A stretch of 29,069 nucleotides of DNA from positions 1 to 29,069 of the forward strand of contig SVNB01000005.1 of NCBI GenBank assembly GCA_015067125.1, in the 5' to 3' direction. Positions 14,873 to 22,520 of the stretch are shown piece after piece. The notes under the pieces were generated by a model, which saw only the letters and a list, made by a program, of their open reading frames with translations, had not been told where the DNA came from and did not search any database. Positions within the stretch are counted from its first letter, which is position 1; the number at the start of each line of letters is the position of its first letter. This DNA comes from Oscillospiraceae bacterium (GTDB lineage: Bacteria; Bacillota; Clostridia; Oscillospirales; Ruminococcaceae). A program made the translations under genes and the position numbers.

Positions 14873-16309
14873 TTGCTTTTATCCGAACTTTTAAGGGACG
14901 TTGAATACACCGGAATAATAAAAGATATAGAAATAAGGGACGTCACCGGCGATTCCCGAAGAGTTGAACCGGGCAGCGTTTTTGTCTGCATAAAAGGCGG
15001 AAACATCGACGGTCACGAATACGCCGCCGCCGCAAAAAGAAACGGGGCCGCCTGGATAGTGGCAGAAAGAGATACCGGAATTGCCGAACAGATAATAGTT
15101 CCAAACAGCCGCGCCGCATACGCCGTTATGTGCGCCAATATAAACGGACGCCCTGCCGAAAAAATGAAGCTTATCGGCGTTACCGGCACAAACGGCAAAA
15201 CAACCATAACTTATCTTATCAAGCATATTCTGGAATCTGCCGGCAAAAAAGTCGGGTTAATAGGAACTATTCAGAACGTAATAGGCGATGTATCTCTTCC
15301 GGCAAAATACACCACGCCGGATGCGGCGGAGCTGCACGTTATTTTTTCCAGAATGGCAAATGCCGGCTGTGAATACGTTGTTATGGAAGTTTCCTCCCAG
15401 GCGCTGGATCAGAAAAGGGTGGAAGGCTGCCGGTTTGAAACAACGGTTTTCACAAACCTTACTCAGGATCATCTTGATTATCACGGCACAATGGAAAATT
15501 ATTTTGATGCCAAAAAAGAGCTTTTTAAAAACTGTGAAAAAGCGGTTGTATGTATAGATGACGATTACGGCAAGGCACTTGTTAAAGAACTGGAATGTCC
15601 TTTTGCAACTGTTTCCATCGGCGATGTTTCTGCGGATTATACCGCCCACGACGTAAAAAACAGTTCCGATGGGTGCAGGTTTGCAATGGTGGGCAGCGGC
15701 GTTATAGGCCGGGTTAATTTTTCCATGCCGGGAAAATTTTCTGCCACCAACGCAATGCTTGCGGCCTGCGCCGCCATGAACTGCGGACTTTCTTTTGAGG
15801 AAGCCGTGGAAGGGCTTAATTCCTGCCCCGGAGTAAAAGGCAGGGTAGAGGTTATCCATTCCGGAGATTTTACCGTTATCCGGGATTTTGCCCACGGTCC
15901 GGATGCCCTTGAAAAAGTGCTGGATTCCATAAGCGAATGCGCAAAAGGCAGAATAATAACCCTTTTTGGCTGCGCCGGAAACAGAGATAAAACCAAACGT
16001 CCTAAGATGGTTGCCGCCGTTGCGGCAAAATCCGATTTTATGGTGCTTACCAGCGATAACCCAAGGCACGAACCTGTTGAAGAAATAGCAAAAGATACTC
16101 TTCCGGCAATAGAAAAGTGCGGCGTTCCCTATTATTACGAGCCGGACCGTTATAAGGCCATAAAATGGGCGCTGGAACACTGCGAAAACGGCGACGTTCT
16201 TCTTCTTGCCGGAAAAGGCCACGAAGATTATCAGGTGCTGGATTTTGGCACAGTATATTTTGATGAAAAAGTAATAGTAAAAAATTTTATTGACGAAATG
16301 GAAAAATAA
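14873..16309 (+). CDS. murE: UDP-MurNAc-tripeptide synthetase MurE, meso-DAP type
   Basis: The protein has 478 residues from TTG 14873, which has GGAGG 8 nt upstream; the in-frame GTG at 14864 overlaps that site. The Mur ligase ATP motif is GVTGTNGKTT (GTNGKTT 105-111). The substrate-selecting motif is DNPR (395-398), which in characterised MurE enzymes binds meso-diaminopimelate rather than lysine. The C-terminal LLAGKGHEDYQ is also typical. It adds the third amino acid to the UDP-MurNAc dipeptide in the cytoplasm. The spacing to murF is 12 nt. Confidence 0.96.
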   Translation: MLLSELLRDVEYTGIIKDIEIRDVTGDSRRVEPGSVFVCIKGGNIDGHEYAAAAKRNGAAWIVAERDTGIAEQIIVPNSRAAYAVMCANINGRPAEKMKLIGVTGTNGKTTITYLIKHILESAGKKVGLIGTIQNVIGDVSLPAKYTTPDAAELHVIFSRMANAGCEYVVMEVSSQALDQKRVEGCRFETTVFTNLTQDHLDYHGTMENYFDAKKELFKNCEKAVVCIDDDYGKALVKELECPFATVSIGDVSADYTAHDVKNSSDGCRFAMVGSGVIGRVNFSMPGKFSATNAMLAACAAMNCGLSFEEAVEGLNSCPGVKGRVEVIHSGDFTVIRDFAHGPDALEKVLDSISECAKGRIITLFGCAGNRDKTKRPKMVAAVAAKSDFMVLTSDNPRHEPVEEIAKDTLPAIEKCGVPYYYEPDRYKAIKWALEHCENGDVLLLAGKGHEDYQVLDFGTVYFDEKVIVKNFIDEMEK

Positions 16310-16330
16310 AGCGAAAGGGGAATGAACGCT

Positions 16331-17704
16331 TTGCTTCCGTTAAAACTTAAAGAGATTGCCGAAGCGACCGGCGCAAAAACAAATAAAGAAATTCCGGATA
16401 TTGATATAACAAACATCTGCACAGATTCCCGTGACGTTAAACCCGGAAGCATTTTTGTTGCCCTTTGCGGAGAAAGATTTGACGGCCACGCCTTTGTAAA
16501 AACTGCCATGGAAAACGGCGCCCTTTGGGCAGTGGTGCAAAAAGAAGGAGATTACGGAACAGATAACCTTCTTTTTGTGGAAACCACCCGTCAGGCTTTT
16601 TTGGATATTGCGGGGCTTTACCGCAGCAAATTCAGCCCAAAAGTTGTGGCGGTAACAGGTTCCGTAGGCAAAACCACCACCAGAGAAATGATTGCCGCGG
16701 TTATAAAAAGCAGGTATAAGACCCTTAAAACAGAAAATAATCTTAATAACGAAGTGGGCGTTCCCAAAACCATTCTGGAACTTGACGAAAGCGTTGAAGC
16801 AATGGTGCTGGAATTCGGTATGGTGAACCTTGGAGAAATCCGCGAGCTTACTGTTCCGGCAAAGCCGGATATTGCGGTTATAACCTGCATAGGCACCTGC
16901 CATATAGAAAACCTTGGTTCCAGAGAAAACATAAAAAAAGCAAAGTTCGAAATTGTGGAGGGCCTTAAAAAAGGCGGCACTCTGCTTCTTAATAAAGATA
17001 ACGATATGCTTAAAGATGTTTGTCTTCCAGAGTATAATGTGATATACTATGCTGTTGAGGATACTTCCGCAGATATCACCGCAAAAGAAATTTTTGAGCA
17101 CGACGGCGAAACGGATTTTGTTATTGTGACAAAAGAAGGAGAATACCGTGCTCGTATCCCTGCCATAGGTACGCACAACGTGCTCAATGCCCTTGCCGGC
17201 TTTGGCGCAGGCGTTGCCGCGGGCATAGAACCGCAGAAATGCGCAGATGCGCTGGCAAGCTTTAAAAACACCGGAATGCGCCAGAAAATGCAGATTTGCC
17301 GTGGCGTAACAGTGGTGGAAGACTGCTATAACGCCAATCCGGATTCTATGAAGGCGGCTTTAAAAACCCTTGGTGCTCAAAAATTAAAAGAGGGCGGCAA
17401 AAGAATTGCCGTGCTTGGCGATATGCTCGAACTTGGCTCTGTTGCTGAAAGTTCGCATTACGAAATCGGAAAACTTGCGGCAGAAAATACCGATATGCTT
17501 TTCTGTTACGGAGAACTTTCAAGACTTATTGCCGCAGGAGCATGGGTAAACGGAATGAAAACAACGGCTTTTCATTACGAAAGCAAGGAAGAACTTGCCG
17601 ATGCTTTAAGAAAAACCGCTTCTGCCGGGGATATTATCTGGCTTAAGGCCAGCCGCGGAATGCGCTTTGAAGATATTGTGGAAATGTTTTATGAAGAAAC
17701 CTGA
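16331..17704 (+). CDS. murF: UDP-MurNAc-pentapeptide synthetase MurF
   Basis: The protein has about 457 residues. TTG 16331 is preferred because AGGGG (16316-16320) is 10 nt upstream of it and only 1 nt from the ATG at 16322; the ATG would add three residues. The ATP-binding motif is VTGSVGKTTT (about 108-117), followed by NLNNEVGVPKT, typical of MurF, and VVEDCYNANPDSMKAAL in the C-terminal part. It adds D-Ala-D-Ala to UDP-MurNAc-tripeptide. mraY follows after 18 nt. Confidence 0.95.
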   Translation: MLPLKLKEIAEATGAKTNKEIPDIDITNICTDSRDVKPGSIFVALCGERFDGHAFVKTAMENGALWAVVQKEGDYGTDNLLFVETTRQAFLDIAGLYRSKFSPKVVAVTGSVGKTTTREMIAAVIKSRYKTLKTENNLNNEVGVPKTILELDESVEAMVLEFGMVNLGEIRELTVPAKPDIAVITCIGTCHIENLGSRENIKKAKFEIVEGLKKGGTLLLNKDNDMLKDVCLPEYNVIYYAVEDTSADITAKEIFEHDGETDFVIVTKEGEYRARIPAIGTHNVLNALAGFGAGVAAGIEPQKCADALASFKNTGMRQKMQICRGVTVVEDCYNANPDSMKAALKTLGAQKLKEGGKRIAVLGDMLELGSVAESSHYEIGKLAAENTDMLFCYGELSRLIAAGAWVNGMKTTAFHYESKEELADALRKTASAGDIIWLKASRGMRFEDIVEMFYEET

Positions 17705-17722
17705 CAAAATGGAGGACCTGAA

Positions 17723-18700
17723 ATGCAGATAGCAATTTGTGCGTTTATCGCTTTTGTAGTAACCGCTCTTTCCGGACACTGGCTTATTCCGGCACTAAGA
17801 AAGCTTAACTTTGGCCAAAGTATTCTGGAAATAGGCCCAAGCTGGCATAAAAACAAAGAAGGCACACCCACCATGGGCGGCATTATGTTTATTGTGGGCA
17901 TTCTTTTGGCAAGCATTGCGGTTATGTTCTTTATCGCGGATGCTTCCGCAACGGAAAAGATAAAATACGGCAGCGGCCTTGCAATGGCTCTTGGCTATGG
18001 CCTTCTTGGCTTTATTGATGACTACACCAAAGTGGTCCGCAAACAGAACGAAGGCCTTACCGCAAAACAAAAGCTTATCGGCCAGATTCTTCTTGCCGTA
18101 ATGTTCCTTGTGGGTCTTCATTTTTCCGGAACCCTTTCCACCACTCTTATAATCCCGTTTATCGGCCAGATAGACCTTGGGTTCCTTTATTATCCTCTTG
18201 CGGTGTTCATCATTGTTGGCGCTTCCAACGCGGTAAACCTTACGGACGGAATAGACGGCCTTTGTTCTTCCGTAACCTTTGTGGCGGCCTGCGGATTTAT
18301 CGTTATGGCAGCGATTCTGGAACACACCTCCATGGGCTTTATGGCGGCGGTGCTTGCAGGCGGCTGTGCGGGATATTTTCTTTGGAACTGCTACCCGGCA
18401 AGGGTGTTTATGGGCGATACCGGTTCACTTTTCCTTGGAGGAATGATCTGCGCTCTTGCCTTTGGACTTAACATTCCGGTAATACTTATTTTTGCGGGTA
18501 TTGTTTACGTTATAGAAACGCTTTCCGATATTATCCAGATCGGAAGCTATAAAATCCGTAAAAAGCGCGTATTCAAAATGGCGCCGATTCACCATCATTT
18601 TGAAATGAGCGGCTGGAGCGAGTGGAAAATTGTTATTGTTTTCTGCCTTGTTCAGCTTGCGGGCGCAATAATTTCCATTCTTGCGGTGCAGAATATCTGA
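17723..18700 (+). CDS. mraY: Phospho-MurNAc-pentapeptide translocase MraY
   Basis: The protein has 325 residues, strongly hydrophobic with about ten spans. Signature segments in order: GTPTMGG, the catalytic-site FIDDYTK, SNAVNLTDGIDGL, FMGDTGSL and MAPIHHHFE near the end. It transfers phospho-MurNAc-pentapeptide to undecaprenyl phosphate to make lipid I. The ribosome binding site is GGAGG. In most Firmicute clusters murD comes next; here the next gene, 41 nt on, is ftsW-like. Confidence 0.97.
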   Translation: MQIAICAFIAFVVTALSGHWLIPALRKLNFGQSILEIGPSWHKNKEGTPTMGGIMFIVGILLASIAVMFFIADASATEKIKYGSGLAMALGYGLLGFIDDYTKVVRKQNEGLTAKQKLIGQILLAVMFLVGLHFSGTLSTTLIIPFIGQIDLGFLYYPLAVFIIVGASNAVNLTDGIDGLCSSVTFVAACGFIVMAAILEHTSMGFMAAVLAGGCAGYFLWNCYPARVFMGDTGSLFLGGMICALAFGLNIPVILIFAGIVYVIETLSDIIQIGSYKIRKKRVFKMAPIHHHFEMSGWSEWKIVIVFCLVQLAGAIISILAVQNI

Positions 18701-18741
18701 TTTTTCCGCAAAAAAACTAAACTTTTAAGAAAGGGCAGAAA

Positions 18742-19923
18742 ATGAAGGCTATTACCATCGATCTGGAAAGTTTCATACCTGTTTCTGCGGCAAAAGAGCG
18801 CATCTTCGAGCCAAAGCACCGCAGGGGCAAAATCGACGTTACCTTTCTGGTACTGGTTCTGATTTTGCTGACCTTTGGCCTTGTGATGCTTTTTTCCGCA
18901 AGCTATGCCTTTGCTTTTTATAACGAAGGCAACAGTTTTTATTATATCGAACGTCAGCTTTTCTTTGCTGTGGCAGGCGTTGCGGCAATGCTTTTTGTAT
19001 CTCAGGTAAACTATAAAATACTTCAGAAGTATTCACTGCTTCTTTTTGCGGGTTCGGTTGCGCTGCTGCTTATAGCGGATATTTTTATGCGCGACCAATA
19101 CGGTTTTGCAAGGTGGATATATATCGGTTCCTTCAGCTTCCAGCCTTCGGAAATCGCAAAGTTTGCCATTATTGTGCTTTTTGCGCATTTTGCCGCCACC
19201 AATGCGGATAAAATGCAGACCTTTAAATATGGCGTTCTTCCGTTTGGAATCTGCCTTGGAACGGTTGCTCTTCTTGTTATATTAAGCCGTCACCTTTCCG
19301 GTACTATCATCATTCTTGCCCTTGGCATTGCGATGATGTGGTTTGGCGGAACGAAAATGCGCTATTTCGCAATGCTCGTCGGAGCAGGCGCGGCGGCGGT
19401 TGTAATTGTTCTTGTTGTTCCGGCGTTTATGGAATATGCCGGCGACCGTGTTACCACCTGGCTGGATCCGTATTCCGATCCGCTGGGCGAAGGTTTTCAG
19501 ACCATACAGTCGCTTATAGCCATCGGTTCCGGCGGACTTTGGGGTACCGGACTTGGAAACTCCCGTCAGAAGTATCTTTACATTCCCGAACCGCAGAACG
19601 ACTTTATCTTTCCGGTAGTTTGCGAAGAACTTGGCTTTATCGGAGCTTCTCTTATTCTTATTCTTTTTGCGCTGCTTATCTTCCGCGGATACTTCATCGC
19701 CATGCACTGTTCGGATAAATTCGGTGCGCTGCTTGCGGCCGGATGTATTACGCATATCGGTCTTCAGGTGGTGCTGAATATTGCCGTTGTTACCGGCACG
19801 ATACCGAATACCGGTATTTCTCTTCCGCTTTTTTCTTATGGCGGAACGGCGCTTTTGATGACCCTTGGTGAAATGGGAGTTGTTCTTTCTGTTTCCAAAA
19901 AATCCGCTATAAAGAAAAACTGA
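18742..19923 (+). CDS. ftsW: SEDS-family glycosyltransferase FtsW/SpoVE
   Basis: The protein has 393 residues, about ten membrane spans. SEDS landmarks are RWIYIGSFSFQPSEIAKFA, LSRHLSGTIII, the extracellular WLDPYSDPLGEGFQTIQSL, the PEPQNDFIFPVVCEELGF loop, and SLPLFSYGGTALL near the end. It polymerises lipid II with the class B PBP. Its position between mraY and murG fits FtsW/SpoVE rather than RodA. It has an N-terminal cytoplasmic extension of about 34 residues before the first span. A DNA copy of murD is missing before it. Confidence 0.93.
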   Translation: MKAITIDLESFIPVSAAKERIFEPKHRRGKIDVTFLVLVLILLTFGLVMLFSASYAFAFYNEGNSFYYIERQLFFAVAGVAAMLFVSQVNYKILQKYSLLLFAGSVALLLIADIFMRDQYGFARWIYIGSFSFQPSEIAKFAIIVLFAHFAATNADKMQTFKYGVLPFGICLGTVALLVILSRHLSGTIIILALGIAMMWFGGTKMRYFAMLVGAGAAAVVIVLVVPAFMEYAGDRVTTWLDPYSDPLGEGFQTIQSLIAIGSGGLWGTGLGNSRQKYLYIPEPQNDFIFPVVCEELGFIGASLILILFALLIFRGYFIAMHCSDKFGALLAAGCITHIGLQVVLNIAVVTGTIPNTGISLPLFSYGGTALLMTLGEMGVVLSVSKKSAIKKN

Positions 19924-19941
19924 ACGGAGGAAACCTGAATT

Positions 19942-21066
19942 ATGAAAATTCTTTTTGCCTGCGGCGGAACAGCCGGACACATAAACCCGGCCATTGCCGT
20001 TGCAAATTATATGAAAGAAAAAGATCCGGAAACAAAGGTCCTTTTTGCGGGCAACCCAAACGGTATGGAATCCAGAATCGTTCCGAACGCGGGTTATGAT
20101 TTTGCGCCTATAAAAGTGCTTGGGATTCAGCGCAGAATAAATATGCGCAATATAAAAAACAATATCAAAGCCGTATGGTATCTTATGAACAGCTCTTCCA
20201 GGGCAAAAGAAATTATCGAAGGCTTTAAGCCGGATATTGTCATCGGCACCGGCGGATACGTAAGCGGCCCGGTGGTGCGCAAAGCCGCATTGCTTGGCTA
20301 TAAAACCATTGCTATGGAAAGCAACGCTTTTCCGGGAATGACAACCAAGCTGCTTGCAAAACACGTGGATAAGATCCTGCTCGATGTGGAAGAAAGCAAA
20401 AAATTTCTTCCGGAAGGCAAGGAATATATCGTAACCGGAAACCCCGTCCGTCAGGAAGTTTTTACCGCAGACAGAAAAGCCGCCAGAGAATTCTATAATA
20501 TCGGCGAAAGGATCTGCATACTTTCCTTTGGCGGAAGCCTTGGTGCTCAAAGACTTAACGAAGCAGTTTCTGACCTTATGGCGTGGCACCTTGCAGAAAA
20601 GGATTTTGTGCATATACATGGTTCCGGTTCATATTACGGACCTTCCTACTATTATGATATGCTCAAAGAAAAGGGCATAGATGCTCATGAGCACGATAAC
20701 CTTATAATCCGCGAATACATAAACGATATGCCCCGCTGCCTTGCGGCGGCAGACCTTGTAATTTCCCGCTGCGGGGCCATCACCCTTGCGGAACTTAAAG
20801 CCGCGGGAAGAGCCTCGGTGCTCATTCCCTCGCCCAACGTTGCGGAAAATCATCAGTACCACAACGCTATGGTGCTTCAAAGCCACGGCGCAGGGGTTGT
20901 GATAGAAGAAAAAGACCTTACCGGAGAGCTTCTTTGCAAAACAGTAAAAGAACTTACCGAAAACCCGGAAAAACTTAAACAGCTTTCCGAAAACGCAAAA
21001 GCCCTTGCCGTGACCGATGCCAACGAGCGCATCAGAAAAGAAATAATATCCCTTTACGAAAGATAA
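19942..21066 (+). CDS. murG: MurG, undecaprenyl-PP-MurNAc-pentapeptide GlcNAc transferase
   Basis: The protein has 374 residues. It starts with the glycine-rich loop ACGGTAGHINPA (GGTAGHINP 8-16), has FGGSLGAQ at 196-203, and the UDP-GlcNAc site SRCGAITLAELKAAGRASVLIPSP near the end, followed by NHQYHNA. It adds GlcNAc to lipid I on the cytoplasmic face to make lipid II. It is 18 nt after ftsW and 10 nt before ftsQ/divIB. Confidence 0.97.
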   Translation: MKILFACGGTAGHINPAIAVANYMKEKDPETKVLFAGNPNGMESRIVPNAGYDFAPIKVLGIQRRINMRNIKNNIKAVWYLMNSSSRAKEIIEGFKPDIVIGTGGYVSGPVVRKAALLGYKTIAMESNAFPGMTTKLLAKHVDKILLDVEESKKFLPEGKEYIVTGNPVRQEVFTADRKAAREFYNIGERICILSFGGSLGAQRLNEAVSDLMAWHLAEKDFVHIHGSGSYYGPSYYYDMLKEKGIDAHEHDNLIIREYINDMPRCLAAADLVISRCGAITLAELKAAGRASVLIPSPNVAENHQYHNAMVLQSHGAGVVIEEKDLTGELLCKTVKELTENPEKLKQLSENAKALAVTDANERIRKEIISLYER

Positions 21067-21076
21067 ACAAGGAAAA

Positions 21077-21931
21077 ATGAAGTTCAGAATTCTTAAAAAG
21101 GAAAAAAAGCAGACCGAAAACCGGTTTGTGGATAACGCAAAGAAAAAACAGCGTAAAGCGCGCAAACGCCGCAAAATAACGCCGTTTTTAATTGTTGTGT
21201 CCCTTTTTATCCTTGCGGCGGCGGTTTATCTTTGCCTTACCATGCTTTTTAACGTGGACCGCATTATTATAGAGGGCAACACCCTTTATGAAGAACGCGA
21301 ACTTATAGAAACTTCCGGAATTGAAAAAGGCGAAAACCTTTTCGAGGTGGATACCGCCTATGCGGAAAACAAGCTTTATTCCGTTTTTAACTATGTGGAA
21401 GCGGTTGAAGTAAAGCGCAGCTTTCCCAATGCGGTAACCATTACTATTACGGAAGCCGAGCCTTTTTCCGTAATCGAAGAAGCGGACGGATATACTCTGG
21501 TCAGTGCCGGAGGAAAAGTTTTGGAACGCGGACTGGAAGAAGTTCCCTATGGCCTTCTTTCTGTAAGGGGTCTTAGCACCATAACAAGTACAGAAGACGA
21601 TGTAAAGCGCATGGATCTTATGCAGAGCATAATAAATTCTATGAAGAAACTTGAAATGGAAGGCTATAATTTTCTTGATCTTTCCGATACTCTTGAAATT
21701 GTTATGATTTATGATGACAGAGTAAGAGTAAACCTGGGCAACGAACTTCAGCTGGAATATAAACTTCAGTTTGCGGATAAAGTTATTACGGAAGATCTTT
21801 CAAAAACCGGTTTTCAGCTGGTGGATGCTTCTGTTCCGGGCGAGGTTATGACCAAGGAAATGACTGTTTCTCCCTGGGATACCCTTGGCAGGGTTTCCGG
21901 TACCGGTTATGCGGATGAGGACGAAGAATAA
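21077..21931 (+). CDS. divIB: Cell division protein FtsQ/DivIB
   Basis: The protein has 284 residues: a very basic cytoplasmic N-terminus (1-34), one membrane span (about 36-57), then the POTRA domain starting FNVDRIIIEGNTLYEERELIETSGI and running to about 127, and a C-terminal FtsQ-type beta domain. This is the bitopic FtsQ/DivIB arrangement, which together with FtsL and DivIC regulates septal wall synthesis. It follows murG, as in most Firmicutes. A terminator ends the cluster here, so ftsZ is transcribed separately. Confidence 0.92.
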   Translation: MKFRILKKEKKQTENRFVDNAKKKQRKARKRRKITPFLIVVSLFILAAAVYLCLTMLFNVDRIIIEGNTLYEERELIETSGIEKGENLFEVDTAYAENKLYSVFNYVEAVEVKRSFPNAVTITITEAEPFSVIEEADGYTLVSAGGKVLERGLEEVPYGLLSVRGLSTITSTEDDVKRMDLMQSIINSMKKLEMEGYNFLDLSDTLEIVMIYDDRVRVNLGNELQLEYKLQFADKVITEDLSKTGFQLVDASVPGEVMTKEMTVSPWDTLGRVSGTGYADEDEE

Positions 21932-21963
21932 TTTGTTTGGAAAAGGAATTAAAATAAAGAAGG

Positions 21964-21987
21964 GGCGGAAGGTTTCTTCCGCCTTTT
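21964..21987 (+). terminator. Intrinsic terminator at the end of the dcw cluster
   Basis: GGCGGAA (21964-21970) pairs with TTCCGCC (21977-21983) around GGTTTC, followed by TTTT (21984-21987). This is the first part of duplicated module A. Confidence 0.8.
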
Positions 21988-22039
21988 CGCTTTGCCGAAA
22001 AATTTTTGATAACCTAATATGAAAAGATATTATTATACC

Positions 22040-22068
22040 TTGCAAAAATCAAAGCAATTTGATAATAT
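22040..22068 (+). promoter_or_regulatory. Promoter in module A, with internal palindrome
   Basis: TTGCAA (22040-22045), 17 nt, TAATAT (22063-22068) with TGA before it. The spacer holds the inverted repeat ATCAAA-GCAA-TTTGAT (22048-22063), a possible operator. It would transcribe the 69-residue gene. Confidence 0.6.
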
Positions 22069-22147
22069 TGTATGCAGGATGCTTTTGGCATTTTTTTCGG
22101 AACAGACTATGCGGGCGAAGATGGGGAATGAAAAGAGGAAACATTTT

Positions 22148-22357
22148 ATGGAAAAGAACAGAAGATATTTTTATATAAGTCTTATTGCAATGTCGTTATG
22201 CAACATCGCAACTTCCTGTATGAATATATTCGATATTGAGATTCCGGATTTTCTCTTTATCGTTTTTATAATCGTTACGCTTGGTTCGGTATTTTCTTTA
22301 ATTTATTTTTCAATAAAACTTTGGCTTGGAAATATGGACGATAAAAAACAGAACTAA
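22148..22357 (+). CDS. Small two-span membrane protein, unknown function
   Basis: The protein has 69 residues from ATG 22148, with AGAGGAAA about 8 nt upstream; the open frame extends upstream to 22019 but the extra part overlaps the promoter. Two hydrophobic segments are seen (YFYISLIAMSLCNIATS and FLFIVFIIVTLGSVFSLIYF), with charged ends (MEKNRR, MDDKKQN). I do not recognise a family. It has its own promoter and terminator and is bracketed by a duplication of the ftsZ promoter module. It might be a recent insertion or a small division- or stress-related membrane protein; that is speculation. Confidence 0.55.
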   Translation: MEKNRRYFYISLIAMSLCNIATSCMNIFDIEIPDFLFIVFIIVTLGSVFSLIYFSIKLWLGNMDDKKQN

Positions 22358-22384
22358 AAGGTGGAAGAAACTTTCCGCCTTTTT
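22356..22384 (+). terminator. Intrinsic terminator after the small membrane protein gene
   Basis: Positions 22356-22366 pair with 22373-22383 (core GGTGGAA/TTCCGCC with one G-T pair) and end in TTTTT. It is the terminator part of module B and overlaps the stop codon of the small gene. Confidence 0.75.
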
Positions 22385-22470
22385 CTTTTGTCGAAAAATT
22401 TTTGTTAAATTAGTATTAAAAAATAATATATATGCCTTGCAAAAATCAAAGCAATTTGATAATATTGTAT
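22360..22470 (+). repeat. Duplicated terminator-promoter module, copy B
   Basis: This is the second copy of the module at 21964-22073. The block 22435-22470 is identical over 36 nt to 22038-22073; the upstream part has diverged more (for example CGAAAAATTTTTGTTAAA against CGAAAAATTTTTGATAAC) and has one length change. Confidence 0.85.
22437..22465 (+). promoter_or_regulatory. Promoter of ftsZ (module B), with internal palindrome
   Basis: TTGCAA (22437-22442), 17 nt, TAATAT (22460-22465), identical to the promoter in module A, including the inverted repeat ATCAAA-N4-TTTGAT (22445-22460). It is 55 nt upstream of the ftsZ ATG. Confidence 0.65.
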
Positions 22471-22520
22471 ATAGGATTATTCTATCCATTTAAGGATGTT
22501 AAAACGGAGGATAATTAGGT

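Larger units (their letters stand above)
21964..22073 (+). repeat. Duplicated terminator-promoter module, copy A
   Basis: It has the same order as copy B at 22360-22470: a G-rich/TTCCGCC hairpin, CCTTTTCG-like, CGAAAAATTTTTG, an AT-rich stretch, then 36 identical bases (22038-22073). The start-to-start offset of the identical block is 397 nt. The two copies bracket the small membrane protein gene. Confidence 0.85.

Noticed and set aside
19282..20619. 445-residue open frame on the - strand opposite ftsW and murG
   Set aside because: Its sequence is low in motif content and rich in Arg, Lys, His and Phe as expected for an antisense shadow; ftsW and murG are unmistakable.
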